64,000 nucleotides of DNA from Sipunculus nudus. Its lineage: Eukaryota > Annelida > Sipuncula > Golfingiida > Sipunculidae. The stretch is from assembly GCA_026874595.1 (NCBI GenBank), contig CM049306.1, forward strand, positions 64,114,019 through 64,178,018, given 5' to 3'. The notes under the pieces were generated by a model. That model was not told where the DNA came from. It did not search any database and saw nothing but the letters and a program-made list of their open reading frames with translations. The first letter of the stretch is position 1. Every line of letters starts with the position of its first letter. A program made the translations under genes and the position numbers. Positions 47,126-59,198 of this stretch are shown here, piece after piece.

Positions 47126-48740
47126 GAACACACCTCACTCTATTTCCCCTTGCCACTCAATCCATGCCTCACTTCACCTTTCCACTTCTAGTAGGCCTTG
47201 TTAATTAATCAAATGAATGGACTGCCTAATCCTTCTTTGTTATTTTGTATGTTCACAATCCGAATCTGGATTTTGGCTGGTATTCTAATGAATTCTGGAC
47301 TTTTAAAAATTATATGTTGAGAATAAAAGTTAAACCTTGAACATTTCATTTTATTCCAAAATGTAAAAGGAATGGAAAATAGATCCAAATGTATTCTGTC
47401 CAAGCCTCTTAGAATACTAGGTATAAATATAGAAAATCTGGGAGGTTTCAATCAGAGGTTTCAATCAGATATAAACAAATAGTGTTTTTGATCAATTTGA
47501 ATGTTTGAGCTAAAAATGCTAGTCTTTCTGATGAAAATAAAATCTAATTTAAATGTTTCAATTTCAAAATTATGAGTAGCAGCTCTACTATGGTCTCTAT
47601 CATGTTTAACTTACAACATTGCATGCAAATGCTCATATTCAGATTTGTTTTATGAAAATAAAAATAACTTCACATTGTTCAGTGGTTTCAACCAAAGAAG
47701 GGTATCCCCAGTTTGGTTGTCTTTTTCAAATTTATTTTTCAAACTTTATTTAATATAAGAGATTACTTTTGACACGCCACTTCATATTATTAAAGTTAGT
47801 GCTATTTTTCTCAGGTAATGCCATTTGTCACAAAACTTATAAAATCAATAAAAAATCATATATACATCGTTATAATTCTAAATGCTATACGTGTAAGAGT
47901 GCATAGCAGAAATGTGTTGAAAGCAATTATATCCCTGGATTTGTTCATCAGATTTATATTTTTAACTGCATCTGCAATGATTTATTTTTTGCAAATGCCA
48001 TTATGACTTTAAAATTCTGTGAATTATTATTTTTTGTTAATTTAAAAGTTCTTGTTAAAACTTTAAATTTACCTTTGTAACTTCATTTCAGTCGAGTTAA
48101 AGAGTACACAATGTATTGCCCTTGTCGTTTGCATGATATATAAACATCAAAGTTTTACTGTGCTCCAAAGGCTGATGTATACAATAATTATAAAAAAAAA
48201 ATCACTTATTTAATATCCTAAGAAGCTTAAAATTGTAAACTTTAAGGCTTGAAATATGCTGAATGACAATGTAATGTTTTTAATTAATTTGGCTCATCAA
48301 ATTGATGATTATAGAACAAATCTTGCCTCTTTCTATCCAAAATAACAGTAACATTTTAAAAGTATATGCCTTTTTAAAATTTTAAACTTTAAATTTTAAA
48401 ATTTGAAGGATAAATATTCAAAATAGAGTTTTGAAATAAATTCTGATGGATTTAGCACATCAAAATTAGGTAAACTGGTAGCTCTGATTGAATTTAGTAG
48501 TAAAAATATCTCCACATAACAGTTTCGTAGAGTGAACCCTTGACATTAACCTATATATTTTCAAGAAGTTATGTAATGCGATTAGTTTATAAAGTTGCCA
48601 ATTTCAAGCCTTTTGGACACTTTTCCAAAGGGATAATGTTTTGAAATATGATATCCATGAATCAATTTAACAGAAAATGGCACCAAACTTAATAATGATG
48701 GGGGTGCAGCAAAATTTAAAATTTCAGGATTGGCCCCAGG
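47126..48740. other. No gene identified
   Basis: Longest stretch without recognised repeats. Strongly AT-rich. Acceptor-like tracts at about 47805-47816 and 48080-48092 are each followed by short open frames, but there are no donors and no familiar protein sequence. Confidence 0.4.
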
Positions 48741-49060
48741 ACTATATTTCAAACTGAGGGCTGCAGTAGTCTTCTTCTGCAAAACTGTTGTTTCACCTTC
48801 TGTAACATTGCACAATAACATCTAAGAAATCTTATGGATATGTTAGCTTGTTAAAAAAGCATTGTAGTTTTCAGTGTGCGTAAACAGATTTACCAACAAT
48901 CCAAGATTGTGTCTGTATCTATAAATAGCTTCACAGACTGCCAGCTATTTCAGATTTGGCAATAGGTCAAAAGTTCTCTCATTACAGCCAGGTACAGGTC
49001 AAGAGTTCACTCAGTGCAGCCAGGTGCAGTTCAAGAGTTCACTCAGGCATTAGGAATTTG
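48741..49060 (+). mobile_element. Family B 3'-side fragment
   Basis: Matches 16780-17200 and 23660-23850 (GCAAAACTGTTGTTTC, AAACAGATTTACCAACA, ATCTATAAATAGCTT). Confidence 0.55.
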
Positions 49061-49584
49061 TTCTGCTTCACTCCAGCCTAAAATTTTCAATGTAGATTTA
49101 TCCAGCCACACACCCATGCATTTGATCAAACAAAGATAGAAAAAAAGGTCTGCCATTATGTCATTTATTAAAATGAATAAAAAACCAGCTGGCAGTGCCC
49201 AAAAATAAATGTCAATCATTCCAGGCATAAATGTAAGCAGAGTCCAAGATTGCCTGGGTGAGAATATCAATATATACTAGTTATTATAATGCATTATAGC
49301 TTCTCAAAGGGGCACTGCCAGGTAAAAGCAAACACCAAGTGATACAATTATTATTATAAACACAAAGCATAGTGCTGGGGGAACCAAAAAAAGGCCACCC
49401 AAGAATAAAAACACAAAGTCATAGAACTCAAGCATCATATATGTTAATGTGGTGCAAAATAGGGCACAAAAAAAGGAACCATAGCTGAGGTAATTTAACA
49501 AAAAAAAAAACAAGTTAACAAGCATACAAAAAAACAATTTGACAGAGGGTGGAGTATGGGAGGTGGATAAATTTTGCCATTTTT
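49061..49584. other. No gene; one 12-bp inverted repeat
   Basis: CTGGCAGTGCCC at 49189-49200 and GGGCACTGCCAG at 49310-49321 are perfect inverses 109 bp apart, possibly a small MITE. The minus-strand hydrophobic ORFs here (49043-49270, 49304-49537) are compositional. Confidence 0.4.
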
Positions 49585-49960
49585 AGCTCAGCTGACTGAA
49601 AGTCATCTGAGCTGTAGCAATCACCCTTTGTCTGTCTGTTTGTCTGTCTGTCTGCCTGTCCATTAACCAGGCACAAATCTTAACCGCTGGACCTAGATTC
49701 TTCTAACTTGACATCCAGGGAGATCAATGAAAATCTCCTTGGAAACCTGAAATTAGGTTTCTGTTACCCATATCCTGTGAGCTATGGGGCTCCAAAGTAC
49801 CCCTCCCCAGTATGATTGAAAAATTGATACAAAAGCTCCAGTATCTGAATAACTAATGCATTGATTACAATAATTGTTTGCATGCATATTGATGATGGAG
49901 TGTTTCATCAGTTCCTGCAGACTGGTGGCACCACCTGGATTTTCCTATGCTCTTTACACA
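49585..49960 (+). mobile_element. Family A' copy, 3' truncated
   Basis: AGCTCAGCTGACTGAAAGTC start, perfect GTCTGTCTGTC repeat, one core unit ending at GGTGGCACCACCTGGATTTT (about 49924), then unrelated sequence. Confidence 0.7.
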
Positions 49961-50921
49961 GCGCTTTACCCACAGGCCAACCACCTATATTGTATGCGCT
50001 GTTTGTTATGACCTTGTATCCTAAATCTCTACACCAGAGGGGAGCACTGTAATTTGGTCCAATTAGCCAAGTGAGGAATACACCAAGCCAATGTTGTTCA
50101 TTTTATTTTGAGTGACAGCTCTTCACCCCAGCGACCGTATGAACAGGCCACAGGCTCAGAGAATTGCCCCAGATTTCTTTTATTTTATGTATATACATAT
50201 ATATGGGTTATGGAATGATGTTTATTTAAATTGGGGTCATGACCTTTCCTATGAGAGTGGCTTTGACCTTGAATATTCCCATATTTGGAGAAATTCAAAC
50301 AAAATCTTTAATATCTTAGTAAGGGATACATGGAATGATAAAAAAATAAAATTGACCGAAGATCTTGGATAGCTTTGTCTTTTGCAGAAGACAGGTGGTG
50401 CCACCTTGTGTCGTTTTCTTGTTAAAATGATGTTAACGCAATAACTTTGTAAGAATTTGAGGTACAGTCACCAAACCCTCAGGTTCGATGCATCTTATCA
50501 ATGGCTAGGTCAAGTTTGAACATGGATGACCTTGATGTATTTTTTCAAGGTCACAGCAGCGATTATGCTAAAATGATATTAGGGCAATAACTCAAAAAGA
50601 ATTTTTGGTACAGTCACCAAACCTACAGTTTAGATGCATCTTATCAATGGCTAGGTCAAGTTTGAACATGGATGACCTTGATGCATTTTTTAGCTCAGCT
50701 GACTATAAGTCATCTGAGCTATAGTCATGGTCCATTGTCCGTCGTCCATCCATCCATCTGTCCATCCGTATGTCCGTAGATGTGGAAAATTTTGAAACCG
50801 TAAGACCTAGGAATCCAAAATTCAGCATAATGTTAGATGTCCCCAAGATCTCCTACCAAGTCTAAAACTGGGTCTTTGCAACTTCGTTCCTTTGAAAAAT
50901 TGAGGAAAACCCTCAATTTTT

Positions 50922-53481
50922 AGCTCAGCTGACTGTAAGTCATCTGAGCTATAGCGATCACTCTTTGTCCGTCGTCCGTATGTCTGTCTGTCCGTCTGTC
51001 CCTCTGTCCGTCTGTCCGTTAACCTGGCACAAATCGTAACCGCTGGACCTAGAATCTTGTAACTTGACATTCTGAGAGGTCCATGAAAAATCTCCTTGAA
51101 AACCAGAAATCAGGTCTCTGTTACCCATATCCTTCAAGCTATGGGGGCCCAAAGTACCCCCCAGAATAGTAACAAATTTCATACAAAATCGTCAACATCT
51201 CATTAACTACAACACTGATGGTCATGATTTTTTGCGTACATATTGATCATGAGATGTTCCATTAGTTCCTGCAGACTGGTGGCGCCACCTGTATTTTTCG
51301 ATTTTTTACGAATTTTTTTCTCTATTTTTGAGAACTTTAAAAATGTGGACATCTGTTAACAGGGCACAAATCGTAAAGACTGGACCTAGAATCTTCATTC
51401 CTGACATTCTGAGAGACCTATGAAAAGTCTCCATGGAAACTAGAAATTAGGTCTCTATTACCCATATCCTTCAAGCTATGGGGCCCCAAAGTACTCCCCA
51501 GAATAGTGAAAAATTTCATACAAAAACTTCAATATCTCATTAACTACATCACTGATGGTCATGATTTTTGGCATACATATTAATCATGCGATGTTTCATC
51601 AGTTTCTGCAGACTGGTGGCTCAACCTATATTTTTCGATTTTTTACGAATTTTTTTCTCTATTTTTGAGACCTTTAAAACTGTGGACATCTGTTAACAGG
51701 GCACAAATCGTTAAGACTGGATTTAGAAGCTTTATTCTTGACATTCTGAGAGACCTATGAAAAGTCTCCATGGAAACCAAAAATTAGGTCTCTGTTACCC
51801 ATATCCTTCGAGCTATGAGGCCCCAAAGTACCCCCCAGAATAGTGAAAAATTTCATACAAAAACTTCAATATCTCATTAACTACATCACTGATGGTCATG
51901 ATTTTTGGCATACATATTAATCATAAGATGTTTCATCAGTTTCTGCAGACTGCGGACGCCATCTGTATTTTTTCGATTTTTTTACGATTTTTTTCTCTAT
52001 TTTTGAGACCTTAAAAGATGCAGTCATCTGTTAACAGGGCACAAATCATAACAACTGGACCTAGAATCTTCATTTTTGACATTGGGGGAGGCCCATGAAA
52101 AGTCTCCTTGGAAACCTGGAATTAGGTCTCTGTTACCCAGATTCTTCAAGCTATGGGGCTCTGAAGTACCCCTGCTGAATAATGAAAATTTGATACAAAA
52201 ACTGAAATATCTGAACAACTAATGCATTGATTACCATGGTTCTTTGCATGGATATTGATCATGGAGTGTTTCATAGGTTTCTGCAGACTGGTGGCGCCAC
52301 CTGTATTTTTCGATTCTTTACAAATTTTTTTCACTATTTTTGAGACCTTTAAAGATATGAACATCTGTTAACAGGGCACAAATCATAACAACTGGACCTA
52401 GAATCTTCATTCTTGACACACTGAGAGACCCATGAAAAGTCTCCATGGAAACCTGAAATTAGGTCTCTGTTACCCATATCTTTCATGCTGTAGGGCCCCA
52501 AAGTACCCCCCAGAATAGTCAAAAATTTCATACAAAGAGATCATGAGATGTTTCATCAGTTTCTGCAGACTCCCTAGAAACCTGGAATTAGGTCTCTGTT
52601 ACCTATATTCTTCAAGCTATGGGGCTTGTTACACATTTTTACAATTTTTTTTCTCTATTTTTAAGACCTTTAAGGATGTGTTTATGTGTCAACAGGGTAC
52701 AAATTGTAACAACTGGACCTAGAATCTTCATTCTTGTCATGCAAGGAGGCCCATGAAAAGTGTCTGTGGAAACCTTAAATTAGTTCTCTGTTTCCCATAT
52801 CCTTCAAGCTATAGGACTCCGAAGTATCCCTCAGAATAATGGACAATTTGATACAAAAGCTGAAGTATCTGACCAACTAATGCAGAGGTCACCATGATTC
52901 TTTACATGCCTATTGATTATGGAGTGTTTCATCAGTTTTTTCAGACTTATGGTGCAACCTATATTTTATTAAATTTTTTTGAAGTTTTTTCTCTATTTTT
53001 GGGACCTTTAAGGATGCTGTCATCTGTTAACATGGCACAAATTGTAACAACTGGACCTAGAATCTTCATTCTTGTCATGCAAGGAGGCCCGTGAGAGTGG
53101 AAATCTGAAATTAGGTCTCTGTTACCCATATCCTTCACGCTATAGGACTCCGAAGTATCCCTCAGAATAATGGAAAATTTGATTCAAAAGCTGAAGTATC
53201 TGAACAATTAATGCAGAAATCACTATGATTCTTTGCATGGATGATGACCATTAAGTGTTTTTATTAGTTTCTGCAGACTGGTGGAACCACCTGTATTTTT
53301 TTTAAAGTTTACGCATTTTTTCTCATATTTTGAGATATATAAATTCAGAAACAATCTTGGCTTATTCTTTAATCTGTTTGATGCTTCAGTTGAATGGGTA
53401 TATACTACCATTCAGATGATAAAATTTCCTTTTGCAAATCTCTTCCCAGTCAGCTGAGCGTCATGACCCATGGGTCACTTG
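50922..53481 (+). mobile_element. Family A' repeat, full length, nested in A
   Basis: A-type hairpin (AGCTCAGCTGACTGTAAG...), GTCTGTCC repeat, GTTAAC, then core units of about 336 bp with the palindrome (51280, 51614 degenerate, 51950 degenerate, 52290) and shorter later units. 3' end AGTCAGCTGAGCGTCATGAC...CACTTG. 2560 bp. The start GCTCAGCTGACT and its 3' inverse AGTCAGCTGAGC match over 12 bp. Confidence 0.85.
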
Positions 53482-54187
53482 TTTTATTAAAATCCTATTT
53501 TCACATTTCAGGACTGGCTAATATCAAAACCACTCATCTGTTTTTCCTCGTATTTACCATAAATATTCCTCTTTATAGTTCATATGTACATGCCAGAAAT
53601 TAAGTCTGTTTAGTATAAATTCTTTAAGTTATGGGCCAAAACATAATGGACTTTGTAAAAAATCAGGAAAAATATTTACTCACTTAACATAAAAATGTTG
53701 AAACTAGAGTCAATTTCCCAAGTGTTTAACTATGTTTAATTAAGATTCAATTGTTTACCCAAAATTAGATCTGAATTTTGTAAATTTTTTAAGTTATTAG
53801 CATAAAAATGAAATCAGTACCTTAAATTTTGCCCAACTTTGACCATGGCATGTTTTTTTCCTGTAAGTACGATTGATTTAATTTTCACAGCAAGTAAACA
53901 TGAATATTTAATTTGTTTAAATCTGAAATTTGAAAATAAAAGCTTGAAAATTAAGCTAGTTATTGATTTTTTCTTGAGGCTCTATTGTTGTCATTTGCTT
54001 TGATTACAGATTACAGATGCAGGGTCCCACTCCAGGTCACTGGAAGTCAGCTATGCCAGGGTTTCTGATTTGTTACAGTCACTGAGGGAGATCCCCTGCT
54101 GTAACAGGTGTACAGTTATTCTCATATCACCACCCCAATCCCCCCCCACTCACGCAAACCCGACCCACCAAGTGTTATGCAGTAATT

Positions 54188-55645
54188 AGGGCCCCGCTTG
54201 ACAAGCGGGTGCCCTATAGTGATCACCGTGTCAGTCCGTCCTTCCGTCCATCCATTCTTCCGTCCTTCTGTCAGTGACACTTTCTTTCACACGTGATAAC
54301 TCAACAACAATATACTGCAGCTTTCCCAAATTCACAGGGATGATTGGTACCTATAAGGGCTCCAGACCTGTTGAATTACAGACTTGTCAGAATTAAATAT
54401 GGCCGCCACAGCCCGATTGCTGATTTTCTTTCGCACACAATAACTCAACAACAACATACTGCAGCTTTCCTAAATTCACAGGGTTGATTGGCACCTATGA
54501 GGGCTCCAGACCTATCGAATTACAGACTTGTCAGAATTCCAATATGGCCGCCACAGCCCTATCCCTGATTTTCTTTCACACGCTGTAACTCAACAACAAC
54601 ATACTGCAGCTTTCCCAAATTCACAGGGTTGATTGGTACTTATGAGGGCTCCTGACCTGTTGAATTACAGACTTGTTGAAATTCCAATATGGCTGCAACA
54701 GCCCAATTGCTGATTTTCTTTCGTGCACGATTACTCAACAACAACATACTGCAGCTTTCCAAAATGCACAGGGAGGTTTGGTACCTATGAGCACTCTAGA
54801 CCTATCAAATTACAGACTTATTGGAATTCCAATATGGCCGCCACTGCCCAATTGCTGATTTTCTTTCGTGCACGATTACTCAACAACAACATACTGCAGC
54901 TTTCCCAAATGCACAGGGAGGTTTGGTACCTATGAGCACTCTAGACCTATCAAATAACAGACTTGTCGTAATTCCAATATGGCTAAAACAGCCAAATTGC
55001 TGATTTTCTTTCGTGCGCAATAACTCAACAACAACATACTGCAGCTTTCCCAAATTCACAGGGTTGATTGGAACCTATGAGGGCTCCATACCTATCTAAT
55101 TACAGTCTTGTCAGAATTACAATATGGCCGCAACAGCCAAATCACTGATTTTCTTTTGTGCACGATAACTCAACAACAACATACTGCAGCTTTCCCAAAT
55201 TCACAGGGATGATTGGTACCTATAAGGGCTCCAGACCTTTTGAATAACAGACTTGTTGGAATTCAAATATGGCCACCACAGCCAAATCACTGATTTTCTT
55301 TTGCGCGCGATAACTCAACAACAACATACTGCAGCTTTCCCAAATTCACAGGGATGATTGGTACCTATAAGGGCTCCAGACCTATTGAATTTCAGACTGG
55401 CTCAAAATCAAATATGGCTAACAGATAACATTCGTTGATTTTTATATTGCACACATTATTTCAGACATATCTTCTTTAATATCATTTGATCCAGTAGGTT
55501 TTTTTCCCTCATGCATATGGATAAAAACGTGTTTCTGTTTGTCATATTTTTTCAAATTTAACTTAATTTTTCACCCACATTTAAACTAGTCCAGCACTTG
55601 CAGAAAAGCGGGGCCCTCTGAGGACCATTGTCCGACCACACCTAG
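54188..55645 (+). mobile_element. Family G rolling-circle-like repeat, complete, nested in A
   Basis: Starts AGGGCCCCGC; hairpin GGGC-CCCGCTTG-a-CAAGCGGG-t-GCCC. GTCC/TTCC repeat at about 54234-54275, eight core units of about 145 bp, then GCGGGGCCCT (55608-55617), the exact inverse of the first ten bases, a GGAC/GTCC stem, and CTAG at 55642-55645. The empty site in A at 5560-5580 reads GCAGTAATTGTTATTG; here it is GCAGTAATT | element | TTGTTATTG. This is the best-defined element in the window. Confidence 0.9.
54277..55434 (+). repeat. 145-bp tandem units in G
   Basis: TGATTTTCTTT recurs at 54421, 54565, 54711, 54856, 55001, 55146 and 55291 (steps of 144-146). Each unit has CTCAACAACAACATACTGCAG and an AATATGGCCGCCACAGC-like end. 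Confidence 0.9.
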
Positions 55646-56893
55646 TTGTTATTGTTTTCACTCTATCTCCTTTACTGTAATACTGTTTCCACTCTGATAT
55701 GCAAAATCTTTCCTTGAAAAAGTAATTCAAGGTTTAATCCAGAAGATGCAATATGTGTAATGTAGCATTTTTAAAGAAATAAATTTTCTTTTAAATGATT
55801 TTAACAAATATAATTGAACCCATCAGTATGCTTAAATTATTATAAAATATGAAGCACATTATGGATAAATAAAGACACAATTAAAAATTGTGAAATCTAA
55901 ATCAAGTATTATTTTTAGATATTTATTTGTTTTGCAGATTTAAAAGATATATTTTTGTGGTAAAAAATAAATAAACATTTGTATGCATGATGTGGTGTTA
56001 CCTGACAAGATTGAGATTTATGATGATGCAATTAAGAATTATGAATCAACTTTTGTATTCAGATATATATGTTATATTGGAAATGTATAGAAATATAAAC
56101 TTAAATTTAAAAAAAATGATGTGATAAAAAATGAGGATTTAATACAAACATTTGTTCATTATTTTCCTGCCTCAGCAGAATTTGAGATCATGCTTTGTTT
56201 GCCATGTTTTATGTTGTTAATTAGTTATATTTAAAAAAAAAATACATATATATTTAATAATATATATTATACAAAAAAATAGATTCAATTGAACAAATGT
56301 GTAAACTACTGGAATGTCAACAGTTAATCAAAAACCCAACTAATGGACATGGTAATAGTACAGATCATTCATGAACCTGCTCACATGCTTCAGTTTCAAC
56401 ATTAGGAAAAACATGGTCAGGTCACAAAATATTATTTGCAACAATTTCTTGCTCATCAATACAAACCAATCATATAAACCAACCATGGCCTTTATTACCT
56501 CTTCCTCTTACACTTTATCTCCATTTGATATTATTTTAGATTTTTACCTACAAGGTCAACGTCAGCTGAGCACAGTGACCCATGGGTCCCTTGTTTCAAG
56601 GTCACAGCAGCGATTATGCTAAAATGATATTAGGGCAATAACTCAAAAATGCATTTTGATGCATTTTTCAAGGTCACAGAGGCAATAACACTGAAATGAT
56701 GTTAACTTTAATATCTCACTGAGGGATGCATGGATTGGTCCAAAAATCAAATTGACATAAGATCTTTGATAGCATTGTTTTCTGTAGAAGACAGGTGGCG
56801 CCACCTTATGTTGTTTTCTTGCTAAAATGAAAATGCTAAATGGGTTAATTGTCAAGGGATACTATGGCACCTGCGGTGCCAAGAAATATCTAG

Positions 56894-57250
56894 TTTCAGT
56901 TATATTTTATTAAAAAAAATCATGATTCTCTTATTATTTAAAATAAAAATTATATTTGGCACAATACTTGTTATTAAATTTTAATAAATAGTTAAACTCT
57001 TATATCTGCTGCTTATAAGTTATATGGCTAAGTCAAAATTTGTGTGACATTAGCACTCCATTTGTTAATAAAATAAATGAAATCAATCCTCTTCCCTGTC
57101 TCCAAAGATACTATCAAAATCATACATGAGCTAAACACCTCATAATACATCTTATATTTATTACCACACGAAACCAGCACGTGCCTCATTTCCAAATCAT
57201 ATGTTTTAATCATATATAACAGCTGAGCGCCATGACCCACAGGTCCCTTG
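56894..57250 (+). mobile_element. Type-H 3' fragment
   Basis: Matches 27930-28110 and then 40790-41026. Ends GCTGAGCGCCATGACCCACAGGTCCCTTG. Confidence 0.5.
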
Positions 57251-59198
57251 TTTAAGAATTCAATTTTCTTTTAAATGATCTCAGCAAATTAAAATACAGT
57301 GAAAACTGGTCTAACGGACACATCACTTAGGCGGACAACTGGCCAACATATTTAAGTCCCTTGAAAATTCCCTATATGTTATGTATAAGAGGAACATCTA
57401 TAAGGCGGACACCTCACTACTGCGGACAATGGACAGCGGATTTCAACTCAAACTAACATTCTAAGAATTAATGAACCTGACAAATACGGACACGATACGC
57501 CATCTCCGGCGGACACTGATCACTCGCCCCGGACAACATCAAAGGCCACCGTTACTGTTGTTTGTGGGACTTGAACACAAAGGATTGAGAAATCCCCAGT
57601 TGTTACCTTAATGCGTGTAGGTGTTCATGTAACGGTGTGATGTGCTCAAAGGATAAACACAGCAAGGGTGAAGCGGTAAACTTCCTGTCACTTTATTTCA
57701 TGGTTGATCATTCACACGTTGCGAAGCTGCATATTATTCACTCATAAAAATGATTAAACGGCTGCTGATTACCTGTGTGTCCCTGATTTCACCACGCAAT
57801 ATCTAACTGTAAACTAACCACTTTGTTGTAGCAGGCTGTTTGATATAAATTAATTAGTTTTGCTCAATATATCTCAAACTGATCTGCTCAGTGTCATCCA
57901 TGTGCTCGCTCCGTAGGTATGCGTATCGTGCCACCATGCACAAGCTCCAGGGGTTCCTTTAATCTCGGGTGTCATCAACATCAAAGCAAATCAAAAGTCA
58001 AGCTTATTTGACTGAGGGAATCCACGAAAAAGAGCATACGCGCACTTGCAGAAGAATTTATGAACATTGTTTTTACTGATGATTTCCTAGACCTTTCTCC
58101 TCAGATTGTTTACTATTTGAGATAAGTAAAAATAATCACAGTTTGTATATGACTATTGTATGCATGATGTGTGCATGAATATGTTGTACATCTACATGAA
58201 ACCTGATATAATACAATAAACACATTTGCAGCTGTTTGTTGTCTTTATAATTATAATCCCTGAGTAATCAACCAAGGTCAACCGCCCTAATAAGGACACC
58301 TCACTATTAAGGACAAAAATAATTGAGTCCCTTGACTGTCTGCTTTAGACAGGTTTCACTGTATAATTAAACCCATCATTATGCATAAATTTATTAAATA
58401 TGAAGCAAATAATGGATGAATAAAGGCACAGTTGTGAAATCTGAATGAAATATATTTTTTTAGATATTTATTGTTTTGCAAGTTTAAAGGATATATTTCT
58501 GTGGTAAAAAAATAGATATACATTTGTATGCATGATGTGGTATATATCTGACAAGATTGAGATTTATGATGATGCAATTTAGAATTATGAATAAATTTTT
58601 ATATTCAGATATATATGATATATTGGAAATGTATAGGAATATTAATTTAAAATAAAAAAATTGATGTGATAAAAAAAATGAAGAATTAGAGATCAGGCCT
58701 TGTTTACCATGTATGTAAATGCAGAAGTGTAGTTAATCCCACCTTCCATGTAACTCCAATCATTCCATCATCCCCCCCCCCCCCCACCACCACCAAGTCC
58801 GTGCATCTGTGGACTGGGGACATTAGTTATATTTCAACTGTATACATATTATAAAATAAAAAAATACATAGATTTAATTATATATATATCATTAAAAAAA
58901 TGATCCAGTTGAACAAATTACTGAACTGTCAACAATTTATAAAAAAGCCAATCAATGATCATGTTAATAATATACATCATATGTTCACAATGCTTCAATT
59001 TTAACATTAGGAAATGCATGGTTTGGTCACAAAATATTATTTGCAACAATTTTGTACTCATCAATATAAAACAATCATGTCAACCAGCCATGGCTTATAC
59101 TACCTTTTCCTCTTTGACTTTATCTCCATTTGATATTATTTTAGATTTTTACCTTCAAGGTCAACTTCAGCTGAGCACAGTGACCCATGAGTCCCTTG
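57251..59198 (+). mobile_element. Family A 3' half, split by a Tigger-like MITE
   Basis: A interior from TTTAAGAATTCAATTTTC; the MITE takes 57297-58361; A resumes AATTAAACCCATCATTATGC, has a 14-C tract (58772-58785) and ends CAGCTGAGCACAGTGACCCATGAGTCCCTTG. Confidence 0.7.
57297..58361. mobile_element. pogo/Tigger-like MITE in a TA site
   Basis: Terminal inverted repeats CAGTGAAAACTGGTCTAACGG and its imperfect partner (CAGTGAAACCTGTCTAAAGC on the other strand), flanked by TA on both sides (57295-57296, 58362-58363). Related A copies (5715-5750, 55795-55825) show the unoccupied AAATATAAATGAACCC site. CGGACA recurs about eight times in the left 240 bp. 1065 bp, no transposase. CAGTG ends with TA duplication fit the pogo/Tigger branch of Tc1/mariner. 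Confidence 0.8.

Larger units (their letters stand above)
50692..56593 (+). mobile_element. Family A repeat, full length, inside C and holding A' and G
   Basis: A start and hairpin, GTCC/ATCC repeat, core to CCTCAATTTTT; A' inserted; A continues at 53482 with TTTTATTAAAATCC; G is inserted at 54188; A continues at 55646 and ends GTCAGCTGAGCACAGTGACCCATGGGTCCCTTG. Removing both insertions leaves 1884 bp, very similar to the copy at 4642-6543 throughout. Confidence 0.85.
50170..56893 (+). mobile_element. Outer family C element of a four-member nest
   Basis: The 5' end is missing; C core sequence runs from about 50190 (TATGGGTTATGGAATGATG, GGTCATGACCTTTCC), has GGTGGTGCCACC at about 50395 and tandem units with CAAGGTCACAGCAGCGATTA. 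It is split at 50692 by A, resumes at 56594 and ends with hairpin GGCACC-TGC-GGTGCC and CTAG at 56890-56893. The neighbouring unit at 50525-50600 shows the unbroken T6 run (GTATTTTTTCAAGGTCACAG). Confidence 0.7.

Noticed and set aside
47818-48006. 62-codon hydrophobic ORF behind TTTTTCTCAG
   Set aside because: AT-rich composition explains it; no donor and no similarity I recognise.
49043-49537. Two minus-strand membrane-protein-like ORFs
   Set aside because: Phenylalanine/leucine-rich readings of A-rich DNA, without start context or homologous neighbours.
54673-55003. Repetitive ORFs with QHTAAFPNAQGGLVPMST-like blocks
   Set aside because: They read the 145-bp units of family G, and the frame breaks between units because the period is not a multiple of three.
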